IMG/VR virus record: IMGVR_UViG_3300033148_004791
Span: 1-41,139 of that record
From: a virus
Length of the DNA stretch: 41,139 nt
Reading direction: 5' to 3' (one strand)
Within the stretch, counting starts at the first letter, position 1. Every line of letters starts with the position of its first letter. Positions 12,892 to 22,700 of the stretch are shown here, piece by piece. The position numbers and the translations under genes are program-made. The notes under the pieces are model-generated. The model saw nothing but the letters and a program-made list of their open reading frames with translations, was not told the origin of the DNA and searched no databases.

Positions 12892-13600
12892 GGAAGCGAC
12901 TTCCTCAGAAGAGAAAAGCGAAGAAGAAAAAGATTTTGAAGCTCTCTATAAAGAAGAAAAAGAGAAAAGAGAGAAGCTGGAAGAGGAAAAGAAACAGTCG
13001 AGGGAATTAGAGTTAAAGAGGAAAACGAACCCGCAGCATATTGACTCTATTCGGAAAAGGCGAGCAATGCAGAGAGAGAAGGAATTGCTTAATGCTGCTC
13101 TGCCTAATGCTATCAGGTATACTGATGAACAGCTTAATGAGATGACTCCTGCACAGTTAGCACGGGTACTGCAGCAACAGGATCAGCAAGTGATAAACAC
13201 TGTGGTGAAAAAGATTGGATTAGTGGAAGAGGGGCGGAAAGAGGAAAAGCATGACGAGCAGCTTGCTCGTCTCAATGAGGAATTTCCTGATTGGCTACAG
13301 TATCAAGACAGGATGATTGTTCTTGCAGAGGAAAACCCGAATCTGTCACCACGACAGCTATTGGGGATTGCTGCACAAGAGGCTGGTGATGAAAAGACAG
13401 TGGACAAATTGCTTGGTAGAAAGCCGAAGGAGGAGAAAAAGAAGGTGAACGAGGAAAAGAAAGCCAAGAATGCAAAAGCGGGGGCGACTCAAAAGCCCTC
13501 AATGGCTGCAACTGATACGGTTAAGATTCCCGATAAAAAGATGACACCTGTTCAGGCTGCGGAAGTAGCACTTGAAAAGTTATCTGCGGGAGCTAAATGA
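12827..13600 (+). CDS. Putative scaffold / capsid assembly protein
   Basis: 257 residues, located directly before the major capsid gene. Dominated by Glu/Lys/Gln-rich coiled-coil segments (EKSEEEKDFEALYKEEKEKR, LEEEKKQSRELELKRKTN), a central helical region with FPDWLQYQDRMI and a Lys-rich C-terminal segment followed by MTPVQAAEVALEKLS. Low hydrophobicity, helical content and position are typical of phage scaffolds, which drive prohead assembly through a basic C-terminal helix. No protease domain seen. Confidence 0.8.
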   Translation: MEQEQSRQELAENQGEENINSEEATSSEEKSEEEKDFEALYKEEKEKREKLEEEKKQSRELELKRKTNPQHIDSIRKRRAMQREKELLNAALPNAIRYTDEQLNEMTPAQLARVLQQQDQQVINTVVKKIGLVEEGRKEEKHDEQLARLNEEFPDWLQYQDRMIVLAEENPNLSPRQLLGIAAQEAGDEKTVDKLLGRKPKEEKKKVNEEKKAKNAKAGATQKPSMAATDTVKIPDKKMTPVQAAEVALEKLSAGAK

Positions 13601-13615
13601 AGGAGGATGATGTAA

Positions 13616-14596
13616 ATGGCATTACCTAGTTCAACTTATGAATGGGATACCTATTACACTTCCACCTGGTACAACATCGTTGGGAAAGACCCAATAGACA
13701 ATATCTTTGACACCAATGCGCTTTTAGTCTTAATGACAAAGAAGGGCAAGGTAAAGAGACAGTCTGGTGGTTCTGAGATTCATATCAATCTGGAATACGG
13801 AGAGAATGATACCGTAACGAGTATCGGGCGTGGTGGAGAGGTTTCCCTGGATGATACCGACCCACTGACCAAGGCAATATATTCCTGGAAATATATTGTT
13901 GGGAATGTGACAAGGTATTACACAGACGAGCAGGAAAATAAAGGCAAGTCGCAGATTGTTGATATGGCTGCGACAAAGATGGGAAATCTGAAAAGGTCAA
14001 TGAACAAGTATCTTAATATTGCTCTTTTTGGTGATGGTACGGGGAATGGTGGATTAGACCCATTAGGGCTTGATGCAATCATTCCAGAAGATCCAACTGC
14101 AAGTTCTACTACTTGTGGCGGGATTAACCAAGCTATAGAAACATGGTGGCAAAGTCAATACTACGACGCTGGCGGGAGAGCAGTTGAAACGTATCTCTTA
14201 ACCGACATGAGAGATATGCTTGATAACTGTATTCGTAACGATGAGTCACCCGACATAATCGTTACCGACCAAACCTGTTTGCATTACTACGAAGATGAGA
14301 CAAACGAGAAGTATGTTATTGTCAATAAGATTCTTGGTGATGCCGGTTTTCAGCATCTTCAGTATAAGGGGCTGCCGATTATATGGGATAGAGAGTGTAA
14401 GGCAAGGTCAATGTACTTTGTGAATACTGACTATCTCTACATTGTAAGTAACATGGATAGCGAAGCGAAACTTACAGAGTGGAAGTCAATCCCTAACAAG
14501 CTAGACAGGGTTGCACAAGCTGTTTCAGGGTTAAACATTGTAACGTCACAGCGAAGAGTGCAGGGTGTACTCTTTGATATTGGCGAAGCATCGTAA
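13616..14596 (+). CDS. Major capsid protein
   Basis: 326 residues with the strong ribosome binding site AAGGAGGATGATGTAA. Its position between scaffold and head accessory genes, a length typical for HK97-fold capsid proteins, and segments such as GGSEIHINLEYGENDTVTS, YSWKYIVGNVTRYYTDEQEN and DRVAQAVSGLNIVTSQRRVQ fit the capsid proteins of podovirus-like phages. Final strands (LYIVSNMDSEAKLTEWKSIP) match the usual ending domain. A 7-bp hairpin follows the gene. Confidence 0.85.
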   Translation: MALPSSTYEWDTYYTSTWYNIVGKDPIDNIFDTNALLVLMTKKGKVKRQSGGSEIHINLEYGENDTVTSIGRGGEVSLDDTDPLTKAIYSWKYIVGNVTRYYTDEQENKGKSQIVDMAATKMGNLKRSMNKYLNIALFGDGTGNGGLDPLGLDAIIPEDPTASSTTCGGINQAIETWWQSQYYDAGGRAVETYLLTDMRDMLDNCIRNDESPDIIVTDQTCLHYYEDETNEKYVIVNKILGDAGFQHLQYKGLPIIWDRECKARSMYFVNTDYLYIVSNMDSEAKLTEWKSIPNKLDRVAQAVSGLNIVTSQRRVQGVLFDIGEAS

Positions 14597-14604
14597 TACT
14601 CCTT

Positions 14605-14626
14605 CGGGTCTAAGCCAATAGACCCG
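14605..14626 (+). promoter_or_regulatory. Hairpin after the capsid gene
   Basis: CGGGTCT (14605-14611) pairs with AGACCCG (14620-14626), loop 8 nt. No T-tract follows, so it may protect or process the capsid mRNA rather than stop transcription fully. Confidence 0.55.
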
Positions 14627-14662
14627 TTGAGGTTGCCCATAACTTAAAAGGAGGATTTTAAA

Positions 14663-15439
14663 ATGGCTGTAGTTCACCAAAAAAGAAGCTACTCGTCTGG
14701 GAGCAGAGCAGTAGTCCCAGGACACGGGCTGATGGAAGCAAAGGCAACACCAGTAACAAAGCTGGGTTCAATAATTGATTTCGACGATGGAAGGGCATTC
14801 AGGATGTCACACTATGTAGCGGATACCACTGCTGCATGGCTGGTGTCGCCTGATGAGAGTGCTTACAGCGTTGCGGAAGTTGACCAAGAACTAACTACGG
14901 ATTATGTTGCGGGTTCAAGGTCGGTTGAAATGGATTTGGCAGCAGGGGCAAAAGACCTCTATAAAGATGCCTTTTTCTGTATAACCGATGACTCTGGTGA
15001 AGGATATATGTATAAAATCAAGGGCAATACAGCCTCTGATGGGACGCATGTAACCTTTACCTTCTATGACCCGATTGTAGTTGCAGTTAGTGCAACATCA
15101 GACGTAGCTATCATGTCAAACCCCAACTATGGTTTGCGTGGTTGTGTTCCTGGCACAGACTGGTCACCAACGGGTATTTGCTTGCTTGCTATGGACGTAA
15201 GTGAAGCTGCTTATGGCTGGAGGCAGGTAAGGGGGTCAGCACTGGTTGTGGCTGATGCTGCCGCCGCTATTGCGGTTGGAAACCCGCTTTGCCCGTCTAC
15301 TAACCATGAAGGGGCTGCTATGGTGCTTGCAGAAGCAGACACCAGTTGCGCCAATCTTGATGAGCCTATTGTGGGATATGCAAGATTCCTGCCTGATGAT
15401 ACTGGTCATGTAGGACTTCTGCTCACAGGAGTAGATTAA
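14663..15439 (+). CDS. Putative head decoration/minor capsid protein
   Basis: 258 residues, ribosome binding site AAAAGGAGGATTTTAAA, directly downstream of the capsid gene. Beta-rich and Ala/Gly/Thr-rich, with no hydrophobic segments: IIDFDDGRAFRMSHYVADTT, YMYKIKGNTASDGTHVTFTF, VADAAAAIAVGNPLCPSTNH and GYARFLPDDTGHVGLLLTGV. The closing pattern is like head decoration proteins of podovirus-like phages, where a gene of this length often follows the capsid. No signature motif beyond that. Confidence 0.6.
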   Translation: MAVVHQKRSYSSGSRAVVPGHGLMEAKATPVTKLGSIIDFDDGRAFRMSHYVADTTAAWLVSPDESAYSVAEVDQELTTDYVAGSRSVEMDLAAGAKDLYKDAFFCITDDSGEGYMYKIKGNTASDGTHVTFTFYDPIVVAVSATSDVAIMSNPNYGLRGCVPGTDWSPTGICLLAMDVSEAAYGWRQVRGSALVVADAAAAIAVGNPLCPSTNHEGAAMVLAEADTSCANLDEPIVGYARFLPDDTGHVGLLLTGVD

Positions 15440-15649
15440 GTGTTAATTAAAGCACATGGAAGAGTTGCAAAATGTGCATGGTGTGGGGGGGTAATAGATA
15501 ATCTAACAGCTCGTCCGTTTGGTAACTTCTGTTGCCCCCAGCATCTACTCAAGTGGAAAGAGAGGTTTGACAGGGGAAATATGGTGCGTATTCCTGGCGG
15601 TTATTTATCAACCGGCAGAGATACGATCAGGTTTAAAAGAACAAAATAA
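15440..15649 (+). CDS. Small zinc-finger-like protein, 69 residues
   Basis: GTG start immediately after the upstream stop. CAWCGGVIDNLTARPFGNFC then CPQHLLKW gives C-x2-C-x15-C-C-x2-H, fitting a treble-clef zinc knuckle. The C-terminal half is basic (YLSTGRDTIRFKRTK). It begins a run of three zinc-binding proteins between capsid and adaptor genes. Function unknown. Confidence 0.55.
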   Translation: MLIKAHGRVAKCAWCGGVIDNLTARPFGNFCCPQHLLKWKERFDRGNMVRIPGGYLSTGRDTIRFKRTK

Positions 15650-15660
15650 AGGAGCGAAAT

Positions 15661-16050
15661 ATGAAATGGAGACAAAATGGCAAGATGATGGAACCAGAAA
15701 AACCAATGGTTTGTTCTAATTGCGGCACACCAATGATTTTAAGGTGGAGTAAGCTGTCGACTCACGGAGATATATTTCGAGAGGTAGCCAGAAGAGAAAA
15801 GAATGGCGAAGATATGTCAGAGGCAAGAGCACTCTGGAACGGGAAAAAGAGCAATCTCAGTTATGTAGATGACCAAAGGTGGAAATGTCCGGACTGTCAC
15901 TTTACTATTATGTTTGGTATCCCCATTTCATTTGACCAATATTGGGAATTATACAAAGCAAGAGGAAAGTTTAAACAGTATCAACCCATTGAACAATGGC
16001 TTGAGGACGAAACTATTAAACAACGGCTTCAGGATTTAGGTTATTTCTAA
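15661..16050 (+). CDS. Zinc-ribbon protein, first of a tandem pair
   Basis: 129 residues, ribosome binding site AAAGGAGCGAAAT. Two C-x2-C pairs: VCSNCGTPMILRWSKL and WKCPDCHFTIMFGIP, separated by about 60 residues, then YQPIEQWLEDETIKQRLQDL and GYF. The same order of motifs occurs in the next gene (RWSK, HxDI, WKCPxC, FGxP, PIExW, IKxRLxxLGY), so the two are paralogues. Likely structural zinc site; role unknown. Confidence 0.65.
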   Translation: MKWRQNGKMMEPEKPMVCSNCGTPMILRWSKLSTHGDIFREVARREKNGEDMSEARALWNGKKSNLSYVDDQRWKCPDCHFTIMFGIPISFDQYWELYKARGKFKQYQPIEQWLEDETIKQRLQDLGYF

Positions 16051-16064
16051 CAGAGGAGCGAATT

Positions 16065-16466
16065 ATGTGGAAACTAACTAAAAACGGTCACGAACCAACA
16101 AGTCCATTATGGTGTCCTATTTGTAAAATGAGGGGGCATGATAAAGAAATGGTGTTAAGGTGGTCAAAAATTCAACCCCATGAAGATATTGCAATGGAGT
16201 TGTTTTTTCGCAGGCCAGATAACGAGAGGTCAAAATATTTGTTATCAATCTTTGATGAAGTAGAAATGCCATCATGGGTAAATGATATGGCATGGAAATG
16301 TCCGACATGCGATTACTGGTGTGTGTTTGGTGTCCCAATGAAAAAAGAGGATGCTGAACGCATAAGAAAAGAAGAAAGAAATGGGTGTACTACCTTCGTT
16401 CCGATTGAGGAATGGTGGCAGGATGCCATTATAAAAGACAGGCTCAGAAATCTCGGCTACTGGTAG
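16065..16466 (+). CDS. Zinc-ribbon protein, second of a tandem pair
   Basis: 133 residues, ribosome binding site AGAGGAGCGAATT. WCPICKMRGHDKEMVLRWSK, then WKCPTCDYWCVFGVP and FVPIEEWWQDAIIKDRLRNL, GYW. It matches the previous protein motif by motif but the linker and N-terminus differ, indicating an old tandem duplication kept as two genes. Function unknown. Confidence 0.65.
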   Translation: MWKLTKNGHEPTSPLWCPICKMRGHDKEMVLRWSKIQPHEDIAMELFFRRPDNERSKYLLSIFDEVEMPSWVNDMAWKCPTCDYWCVFGVPMKKEDAERIRKEERNGCTTFVPIEEWWQDAIIKDRLRNLGYW

Positions 16467-16492
16467 TCGGGTATCCTGCAAGGGAGGATAAA

Positions 16493-16723
16493 ATGGGTTT
16501 AAGAAGGGCGGTTTTAGAAAAAGTATTTTGTGTAAAGACAACTAATGGCGCATTTTCAGATGCGGACATAGTGACATTTTCAGCGGCTACAAAAATAACA
16601 CAATCACCTGCAAGAAAAGGTCAGTTGCTGGTTTATACAGCATCAGCGGCTGTTAGTAAAGTTTATCTGGCAATAGCAGCGACAGGAACAAAGACCGCAG
16701 CATGGTTAGATATAACCCCGTAA
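16493..16723 (+). CDS. Small beta-rich protein, 76 residues
   Basis: Start at ATG 16493 behind AGGGAGGATAAA. Sequence begins MGLRRAVLEKVFCVKTTNGA, then TKITQSPARKGQLLVYTASA and ends TKTAAWLDITP. Short beta-rich, Ala/Thr-rich proteins like this between head and connector genes often decorate heads or form a small fibre, which is inference. Not recognised. Confidence 0.5.
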   Translation: MGLRRAVLEKVFCVKTTNGAFSDADIVTFSAATKITQSPARKGQLLVYTASAAVSKVYLAIAATGTKTAAWLDITP

Positions 16724-16735
16724 CGGAGGTGTGCC

Positions 16736-17428
16736 ATGACACTGAGAGCTTCCTTCGTTACGAATGTGCTGGCAACTATTGATAAAAGCGGTACCACTTC
16801 CTACCAGGGGGTAACGCTTGAAACGTTAGCGCAGAACGCTTATGCAACAACTTTGAGGCGGCTGGCAAGGCAAAGGAATTGGGCTGACTTGCTGGACGAG
16901 GATACGTCCACTACTACAGTTGATGGGACTGAAACGGTTTCTTTGCCTGGTCTTACCAATCGTATATTCAAGGTAATATGGGAAGATGGCAGTAATAGTA
17001 GCATCATAGTTGGCAAATCGGCCAGATGGTTTGATGCCAGATTCCCTTATCCTTCCAGTTTAGGAACAGCTGTCCCTACCTTTTACAAGAGAGTTGGCTC
17101 AACCCTTACTCTTGCACATCCCCCTAATGCAGCAAAGACATTAAGAATATTCAGAAGTATCTGGCCTACGGCTGATGGAACAACTGAGTGCCAGCTACAA
17201 AATATGGATGATGTAATTGAAGCTGGTATGGTTGCAGAATTATATCATAAGCTGTCGCTGGATTCAGAGGCAAATACATGGTGGGCAAAGTTCAAGCAGG
17301 AACGGGATGAGGCGTGGGCAAATGATAGCAACAATCCTGATATGTGTGTTGTAGCGAAGCCTTTTGGTGGTGAAGCACCATATTCAGGGGAATACTGGAA
17401 AAACCCCTTCTATTCACAGGATGATTAA
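16736..17428 (+). CDS. Phage adaptor (head-to-tail connector) protein
   Basis: 230 residues, ribosome binding site ACGGAGGTGTGCC. Features seen in short-tail phage adaptors (DUF6682-like, from memory): N-terminal helix LAQNAYATTLRRLARQRNWA, LPGLTNRIFKVIWEDG, PTFYKRVGSTLTLAHPPNAA, and a C-terminal helical half MDDVIEAGMVAELYHKLSLD plus ANTWWAKFKQERDEAW. Such proteins form the ring under the portal. It stands at the switch from head to tail genes. Confidence 0.75.
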   Translation: MTLRASFVTNVLATIDKSGTTSYQGVTLETLAQNAYATTLRRLARQRNWADLLDEDTSTTTVDGTETVSLPGLTNRIFKVIWEDGSNSSIIVGKSARWFDARFPYPSSLGTAVPTFYKRVGSTLTLAHPPNAAKTLRIFRSIWPTADGTTECQLQNMDDVIEAGMVAELYHKLSLDSEANTWWAKFKQERDEAWANDSNNPDMCVVAKPFGGEAPYSGEYWKNPFYSQDD

Positions 17429-17429
17429 A

Positions 17430-19235
17430 ATGAAAGAACTGAAACAGTTATCTAAATGGGAAATTCTCTTTGGTGTAGGCGTAGTTCTATTGTTTGTATC
17501 GCTTATGTTGCACGTCTACTTTAAGCCTATCTATCCGAAATCCACGCTGGATGCCATGAAGCAGTTGACCGAAGGAAAGACTGCTTATGCTTTCTTCTAT
17601 GATAAAGAGCCGATGGGGACGCGGAGTATAAAAGACTCTGACCAGATTATAAGGGCAAATGAACATAGTCTGTATCTTCACTTTAGTGTAGAACACAATA
17701 TGACACCTGCTACTTATTCTGGTTCTACCAGCTATGGTGAGTCTGGCGATTATGGGCATCATAAGGAAGGGTCTGCAAGGGTAACGTGGAGTGCAGAAGC
17801 ACCTGCATCTGATGAAGAAGGCAGGGTGTGGGTTGATGAAGATACCTATATCGTTCAGGTTGCTGATTCGGGTCAAGTATGGCGAAACATGACAACGGCA
17901 GAAGTGGTAAGTGCAAGGGGTTCTGAGTCTGATTTAGATGCCCGTTTAGATGTGGAGTTAAATGAAGATGGTACGTTAAAAGATGCCCTGCCTGAATCTG
18001 GCGGCACAATGACTGGTAACATCAACATGGGTGGATATAGGGTGCTTATGGCGGCTACACCGCCTACTTCTGGCAGGGAGTTGGCAACAAAGTCCTATGC
18101 GGATAGCATTGTTGGTGCTGGTGGACTTCATGCTGCCTCTCATACAGATGGAACGGATGATATTCAAAATGCCACTAATTCTCAGAAGGGTTTAATGACT
18201 GCGGCTCAGGCCACAAGTCTTGAAGCTAGTATTATTGTGTATCAACCAAAAAATTATCTTAGTGGTTCTGTGACAGACGGTATCCAAGAGGCTATTGATG
18301 CCGCTCATGCTGCTGGTGGAGGGACTGTGTGGTTGAGTGCTGGCCATTACACTATTGATGTTGATGTTGATTTATACTCAAATATTATTGTGGCTGGTGA
18401 TGGATGGAGTACTGTAGTACAAGCAACCTCTACTTCAACACTCGACCTTGATTTGGAAGGGGATAGTGGAATTGATACGTCTGTGGCTACTGCAACAATT
18501 AATACGTCCCTTGTAGATTTGACTACCACAGCAAGTGCAGGAAATTTTAGTGCGGGCGATTTAGTCCGTATAGGTAATACGAGTGGATATAATGATTGTT
18601 CTTGGTATATTGTAGAAAGTACTTCTGTTAGCGATGGATATGTTAATTTTGGGTCTAATCTTCTAATGACCTATGATATTACCCCAACGATGGAGATAGT
18701 AACTCCCCTAGAAGGTGTTGTCATTAAGGATATTAGTTTTAAAAATGTGCGTGTTCATGGCAATTTGGCTTCTGAAAATAGTATAGAAAACTGTAAGTTT
18801 GATGTTACCTCGGATGAGGGGATATTCTTTGAATACAGTGTTAATAATTTTATTACTGGGAATACATTTTATGATTGCGGCGATCACTCAATATATCTAA
18901 GTAGAGTAACGGGTTCTTATGTGGCTGGCAACAAGTTCTACGAGGTAACTGGTGCTGCCATATATGCTAATTATGGATGGCTAAACAATGCGAGTAATAA
19001 TGTTATTCGTGGTTCTAGTTCTCGCGGGATACGATGGGCATTGAATGATTATGGTACTATTTCAAACAACCTGATAGAGTCTATTGTTGGAGACGCTATA
19101 TGGTTGACAAACACTTCCACGTCCAATAGTATTGTTGGCAATTCTTGTCCGCTTGGAGTAATAGATAATGATAGTACACATAATAGAGGTGCAGGAAATG
19201 TTTACTCTACTTGTGAAGATTGTACTTGGAATTAG
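17430..19235 (+). CDS. Membrane-anchored beta-helix protein (pectate-lyase-like fold), tailspike-like
   Basis: 601 residues from ATG 17430 (AGGATGATT upstream; ATG 17421 also possible). An N-terminal transmembrane anchor WEILFGVGVVLLFVSLMLHV (about 9-29) is followed by an extended region with NINMGGYRVLMAATPPTSGR and ELATKSYAD, a tail-fibre-type motif. The C-terminal half is a right-handed parallel beta-helix: VTDGIQEAIDAAHAAGGGTV, WLSAGHYTID, then short repeats with Asn ladders (NSIENCKF, NFITGNTFYD, NNASNNVI, NSIVGNSC). This fold is typical of tailspikes that degrade or bind polysaccharide. The membrane anchor is unusual for a virion spike. Confidence 0.75.
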   Translation: MKELKQLSKWEILFGVGVVLLFVSLMLHVYFKPIYPKSTLDAMKQLTEGKTAYAFFYDKEPMGTRSIKDSDQIIRANEHSLYLHFSVEHNMTPATYSGSTSYGESGDYGHHKEGSARVTWSAEAPASDEEGRVWVDEDTYIVQVADSGQVWRNMTTAEVVSARGSESDLDARLDVELNEDGTLKDALPESGGTMTGNINMGGYRVLMAATPPTSGRELATKSYADSIVGAGGLHAASHTDGTDDIQNATNSQKGLMTAAQATSLEASIIVYQPKNYLSGSVTDGIQEAIDAAHAAGGGTVWLSAGHYTIDVDVDLYSNIIVAGDGWSTVVQATSTSTLDLDLEGDSGIDTSVATATINTSLVDLTTTASAGNFSAGDLVRIGNTSGYNDCSWYIVESTSVSDGYVNFGSNLLMTYDITPTMEIVTPLEGVVIKDISFKNVRVHGNLASENSIENCKFDVTSDEGIFFEYSVNNFITGNTFYDCGDHSIYLSRVTGSYVAGNKFYEVTGAAIYANYGWLNNASNNVIRGSSSRGIRWALNDYGTISNNLIESIVGDAIWLTNTSTSNSIVGNSCPLGVIDNDSTHNRGAGNVYSTCEDCTWN

Positions 19236-19506
19236 TTTGCTATTTGTGAGTTTATCCTTTGCAGAGCCGTTTTACGAGCAGGAATACACAAATGCAAAGG
19301 TAACAATAGAGATATGGCCAATAAAGAACACTTGGTGGAACATTGCGAATATGCCTTTGTATGTCATAACTTGTTTTGTTGGGACAAGGACAGATGGTGC
19401 GGTTGAAACCATTATACTAAAATCTATACCTTTAGAGTTTTATATTTGGTCAATAACAACGGGCACAACAACCACAACCATGAAGAACTATGCCAGAGAT
19501 AACTGA
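19198..19506 (+). CDS. Small exported protein with signal peptide
   Basis: 102 residues from ATG 19198, overlapping the end of the spike gene by 38 nt. The N-terminus MFTLLVKIVLGISLLFVSLS ends in FAEP, a clear signal peptide with predicted cleavage after SFA. The mature part is beta-like (YTNAKVTIEIWPIKNTWWNI) and ends Thr-rich (TTGTTTTTM). No family recognised. It lies inside the fibre cassette. Confidence 0.55.
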   Translation: MFTLLVKIVLGISLLFVSLSFAEPFYEQEYTNAKVTIEIWPIKNTWWNIANMPLYVITCFVGTRTDGAVETIILKSIPLEFYIWSITTGTTTTTMKNYARDN

Positions 19507-19777
19507 ACAGGACGTAAAGAGAATAATTCAGGAAGAATTAAGAAGGTTTCAGCATAATGACTTGATGGATATGCCACAGCAGGGGCATGTGAACCGTGAC
19601 CATGATGGCAGGTATCATAGAAAACATAACACTATTTATTTAGACATTGGAAGTGCGATTGTGTTTGGGGATCCAGGCACTAATGGTAATTTTAGGATTG
19701 TGATTCAGGGTGGTTATCTTGAGGTACAGGTTCGTGATAGTGGTGCTTGGGCTTATCGTGGCAGGTGGGCACTTTAA
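19490..19777 (+). CDS. Hypothetical protein, 95 residues, fibre cassette
   Basis: ATG 19490 overlaps the previous gene by 17 nt. A short helix ITEQDVKRIIQEELRRFQHN precedes a His/Asp-rich stretch (GHVNRDHDGRYHRKH) and a beta-rich end (YLDIGSAIVFG, FRIVIQGGYLEVQVRDSGAW). The N-terminal helix could trimerise and the rest could be a small fibre or chaperone. The last about 60 nt also encode, in another frame, the signal peptide of the next gene. Confidence 0.5.
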   Translation: MPEITEQDVKRIIQEELRRFQHNDLMDMPQQGHVNRDHDGRYHRKHNTIYLDIGSAIVFGDPGTNGNFRIVIQGGYLEVQVRDSGAWAYRGRWAL

Positions 19778-22700
19778 TAATGTGGGTGCGTATCAAGTGC
19801 CAACATTACAGGTTGATGATTTGACAAGTTGCCTTAATGTTCAGACTGATGCAGATGGTGTGATGACTTGTGGACCTGCTGGAACTGGTGGTACGGGAAA
19901 TATGACATGGCAGGTTTATGACACAGACCATAATGGAACGGTTGATTATTGTGAAGTTGCCTTAGATGTCCAATGCTCTAATTGCGTCGATGCCTCAGAT
20001 GTGGCGGCAGATGTAGCTACTCAGGCTGAATTGGATGCTTTGGACTTAGATGATGTCTGTGATGTAGGGAGTACGACTAATAATAGGATAACGGTAGATG
20101 GTGTTACTATTACAGATGGTAATGATTTAATAATGGATGATATGATATTAAGTGAATCTCAGGTTACTGTGGCAAGAACAATTAATTTCCCTGATGAGAG
20201 TGGGACTATTGTTACTACTTATAGAACGGGGAATATTTTTAATTCTCCTGACGAGGGAAATGTTTTAAGAGGAACAAAGAGTGGTAAGACGGCGTGGTCA
20301 AATGTTTTAGCTCTTGGAGTTGATGGACAAATAAGAGCGTCCAATATACAAATAAGAGGAGGAGATGAGGGCGATGAAGATGCATCCCTAGTACTATATG
20401 AAGGTGGTAGTGGAACAGAATATTATAACAGATTAATAGCTTCCAACCCAACTGCTTATCGTATTAACTATCTACCAGATGAAACAGGAACAATTCTAAC
20501 AGATGCTTCCACTTCTCCTTGGGACTTGGATGATGTTTGTGATGTTGGGAGTACGACTGACCAGGGTATAACTGTTCTTGATCTTGAAGTTTCTACTCCA
20601 AACGCAATTTATAACTTATCACATGACAGTTTTGCAGATTTCACAACCGCTGAGCATTTCACTATGTTAGATGAGGATATGTTATCATCTGATGATGCCA
20701 CTAAGGCAGCCACACAACAAAGCATTAAGGCATACATAGCATCTGCCTCTGCTTCAATAGATGAGGCCGATGAGATTACTATGGAATATGCCACAAGTTC
20801 CTCCTATAATAACGTACAGGAATGGTCAAACATGGTTCAATCTGCTGGCTTATTGGTTGGGGGAACACTGTCTGATAATGGAGATGGTTCTCTTAGTGTG
20901 GCTGGTGGTTCGGGATTTGCGAAAACAACGGATTCTGAAACTGGTATCACTACATTCATAACTTGGGCAACTGACAACTCCGTCTCTCTTACGGATAACG
21001 CAAAAAACACTGTGTATATTGATTATAATGGAGGAAGCCCCTTTGTTGAATCTACCACTACTCCATCTGCCACCATTGATCACACAACCAAATTTCCAAT
21101 TGGAGCAGTTTGGAGGAATGGAACAACCTTACATATAGTTAATGCAGGAACGAGGATATATAATTGGGCAAGGAGAGGGCATAGGAGAGCCAGGGAATTA
21201 AGGAAATATGAGAGGGCTAGTGGATTAGCATTATCAGAGACGGGGACGAGGAGTATTGCAACAACTGCAGGGGTTGTGTATGCTGGTTATGATAGATTAA
21301 CATTGGCAGAAGTTGATACATCCGATGGTGATACATTTACAGCTTATTATAGAGATGCGGGTGATAGTTGGACAACGGTAGAGGATCAAACACAGATTGA
21401 TAATGTAAAATATGATGATGGGGATGGGACATTAGGGGATGTTGCCAATAATAAATATGGAGTACATTGGGTTTATTTAGACAATGATGGGCATTTACTT
21501 GTTCAATATGGACAGGGGAGTTATAAGTTGGCTGAGGCAATAGAGGCAGGAGTTCCACCTGCCCCAGAATACTTAAATGATTTTGCTATTATAATTGGCA
21601 AAATTATTATTTTGAGAGATGCACCATCCTTTACAAGTGTTTTATCTGCCTTTGTTACACAGTTTGAAATGAATGTATCTGTAAATCATAATGACCTTGG
21701 GGGGATACAAGGAGGAACAAATGATGAATATTACCACTTAACCTCTGCCGAACATACTGGTTTTTTCAACAAAGACGTACATGATTCAGATGATATAACA
21801 GAAGGTACTTCGCATTATTTTGATGATGATGGAGTAGATGCTAACACTAATGCTGACACAGAATGTTCAGGAGATACTACTTATTATAGTGGTGAAGGGA
21901 ATTGTAATGATTTAGATAATCAATATGTTGAATTAACAGATAGTGTTGGTGTCGTTGCAGATGTAGATACCACAACAGACCCACCAGAGCGGGATGATGT
22001 TTTGAAATGGAACGGCAATAATTGGGTAGCTGCTGCTTATGATTATTCATTTGTATTTGATTTTGATACCTTTAGTGATGGACAGTCCTCACCACAGTTG
22101 CTCGGTAGTGGGATATGGAAAGATATTGGAGCTATTACTTTTACTGCCTCATATTCAAACGGCCCACCTACAAGCTGTGTGATTACCATAGCGGGTGATT
22201 TTGATGGTGGAAGTGGAAGCGGTTGGACAGATGATGAACTGGAAATGGATGATGGTGATAAGACTTCTGAAAGCACAGATGAAGCCACTAACTACCCAGA
22301 TGATTCAGGGGATACGATTTCATTTAATGCTGTAGCTGATACTTTAACTCCAGATAGTAACGATTACCAGGTAACATTCTATAATTATTTTATTCATGAT
22401 GACTTTGCTTCTAACAATGGGTTTGATGATGGTGATTTAGATACTATCGCAAGTGGGGGTACGCAGATTGTTACATCTGACCATACCAGAACATTTACTC
22501 AATCTATCGGTGATTCAAACTACTTAGTATTTGCTCATAGAAAAGCAGGGACAACGGTAACTCAGGTAAGATGTGGTACAGACAGTAATGCCTTAACCGT
22601 TGCCATGAACAAGAATGATGCTACGGCAGTGACACCTTTAAAGGAAACTGTTAGCCACTCTAATGCAGCCAACAACCCTAAGACCGAGGATTTTTATGTC

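Noticed and set aside
14605-14626. Strong terminator after the capsid gene
   Set aside because: A 7-bp hairpin exists but without a T-tract; late genes continue on the same strand.
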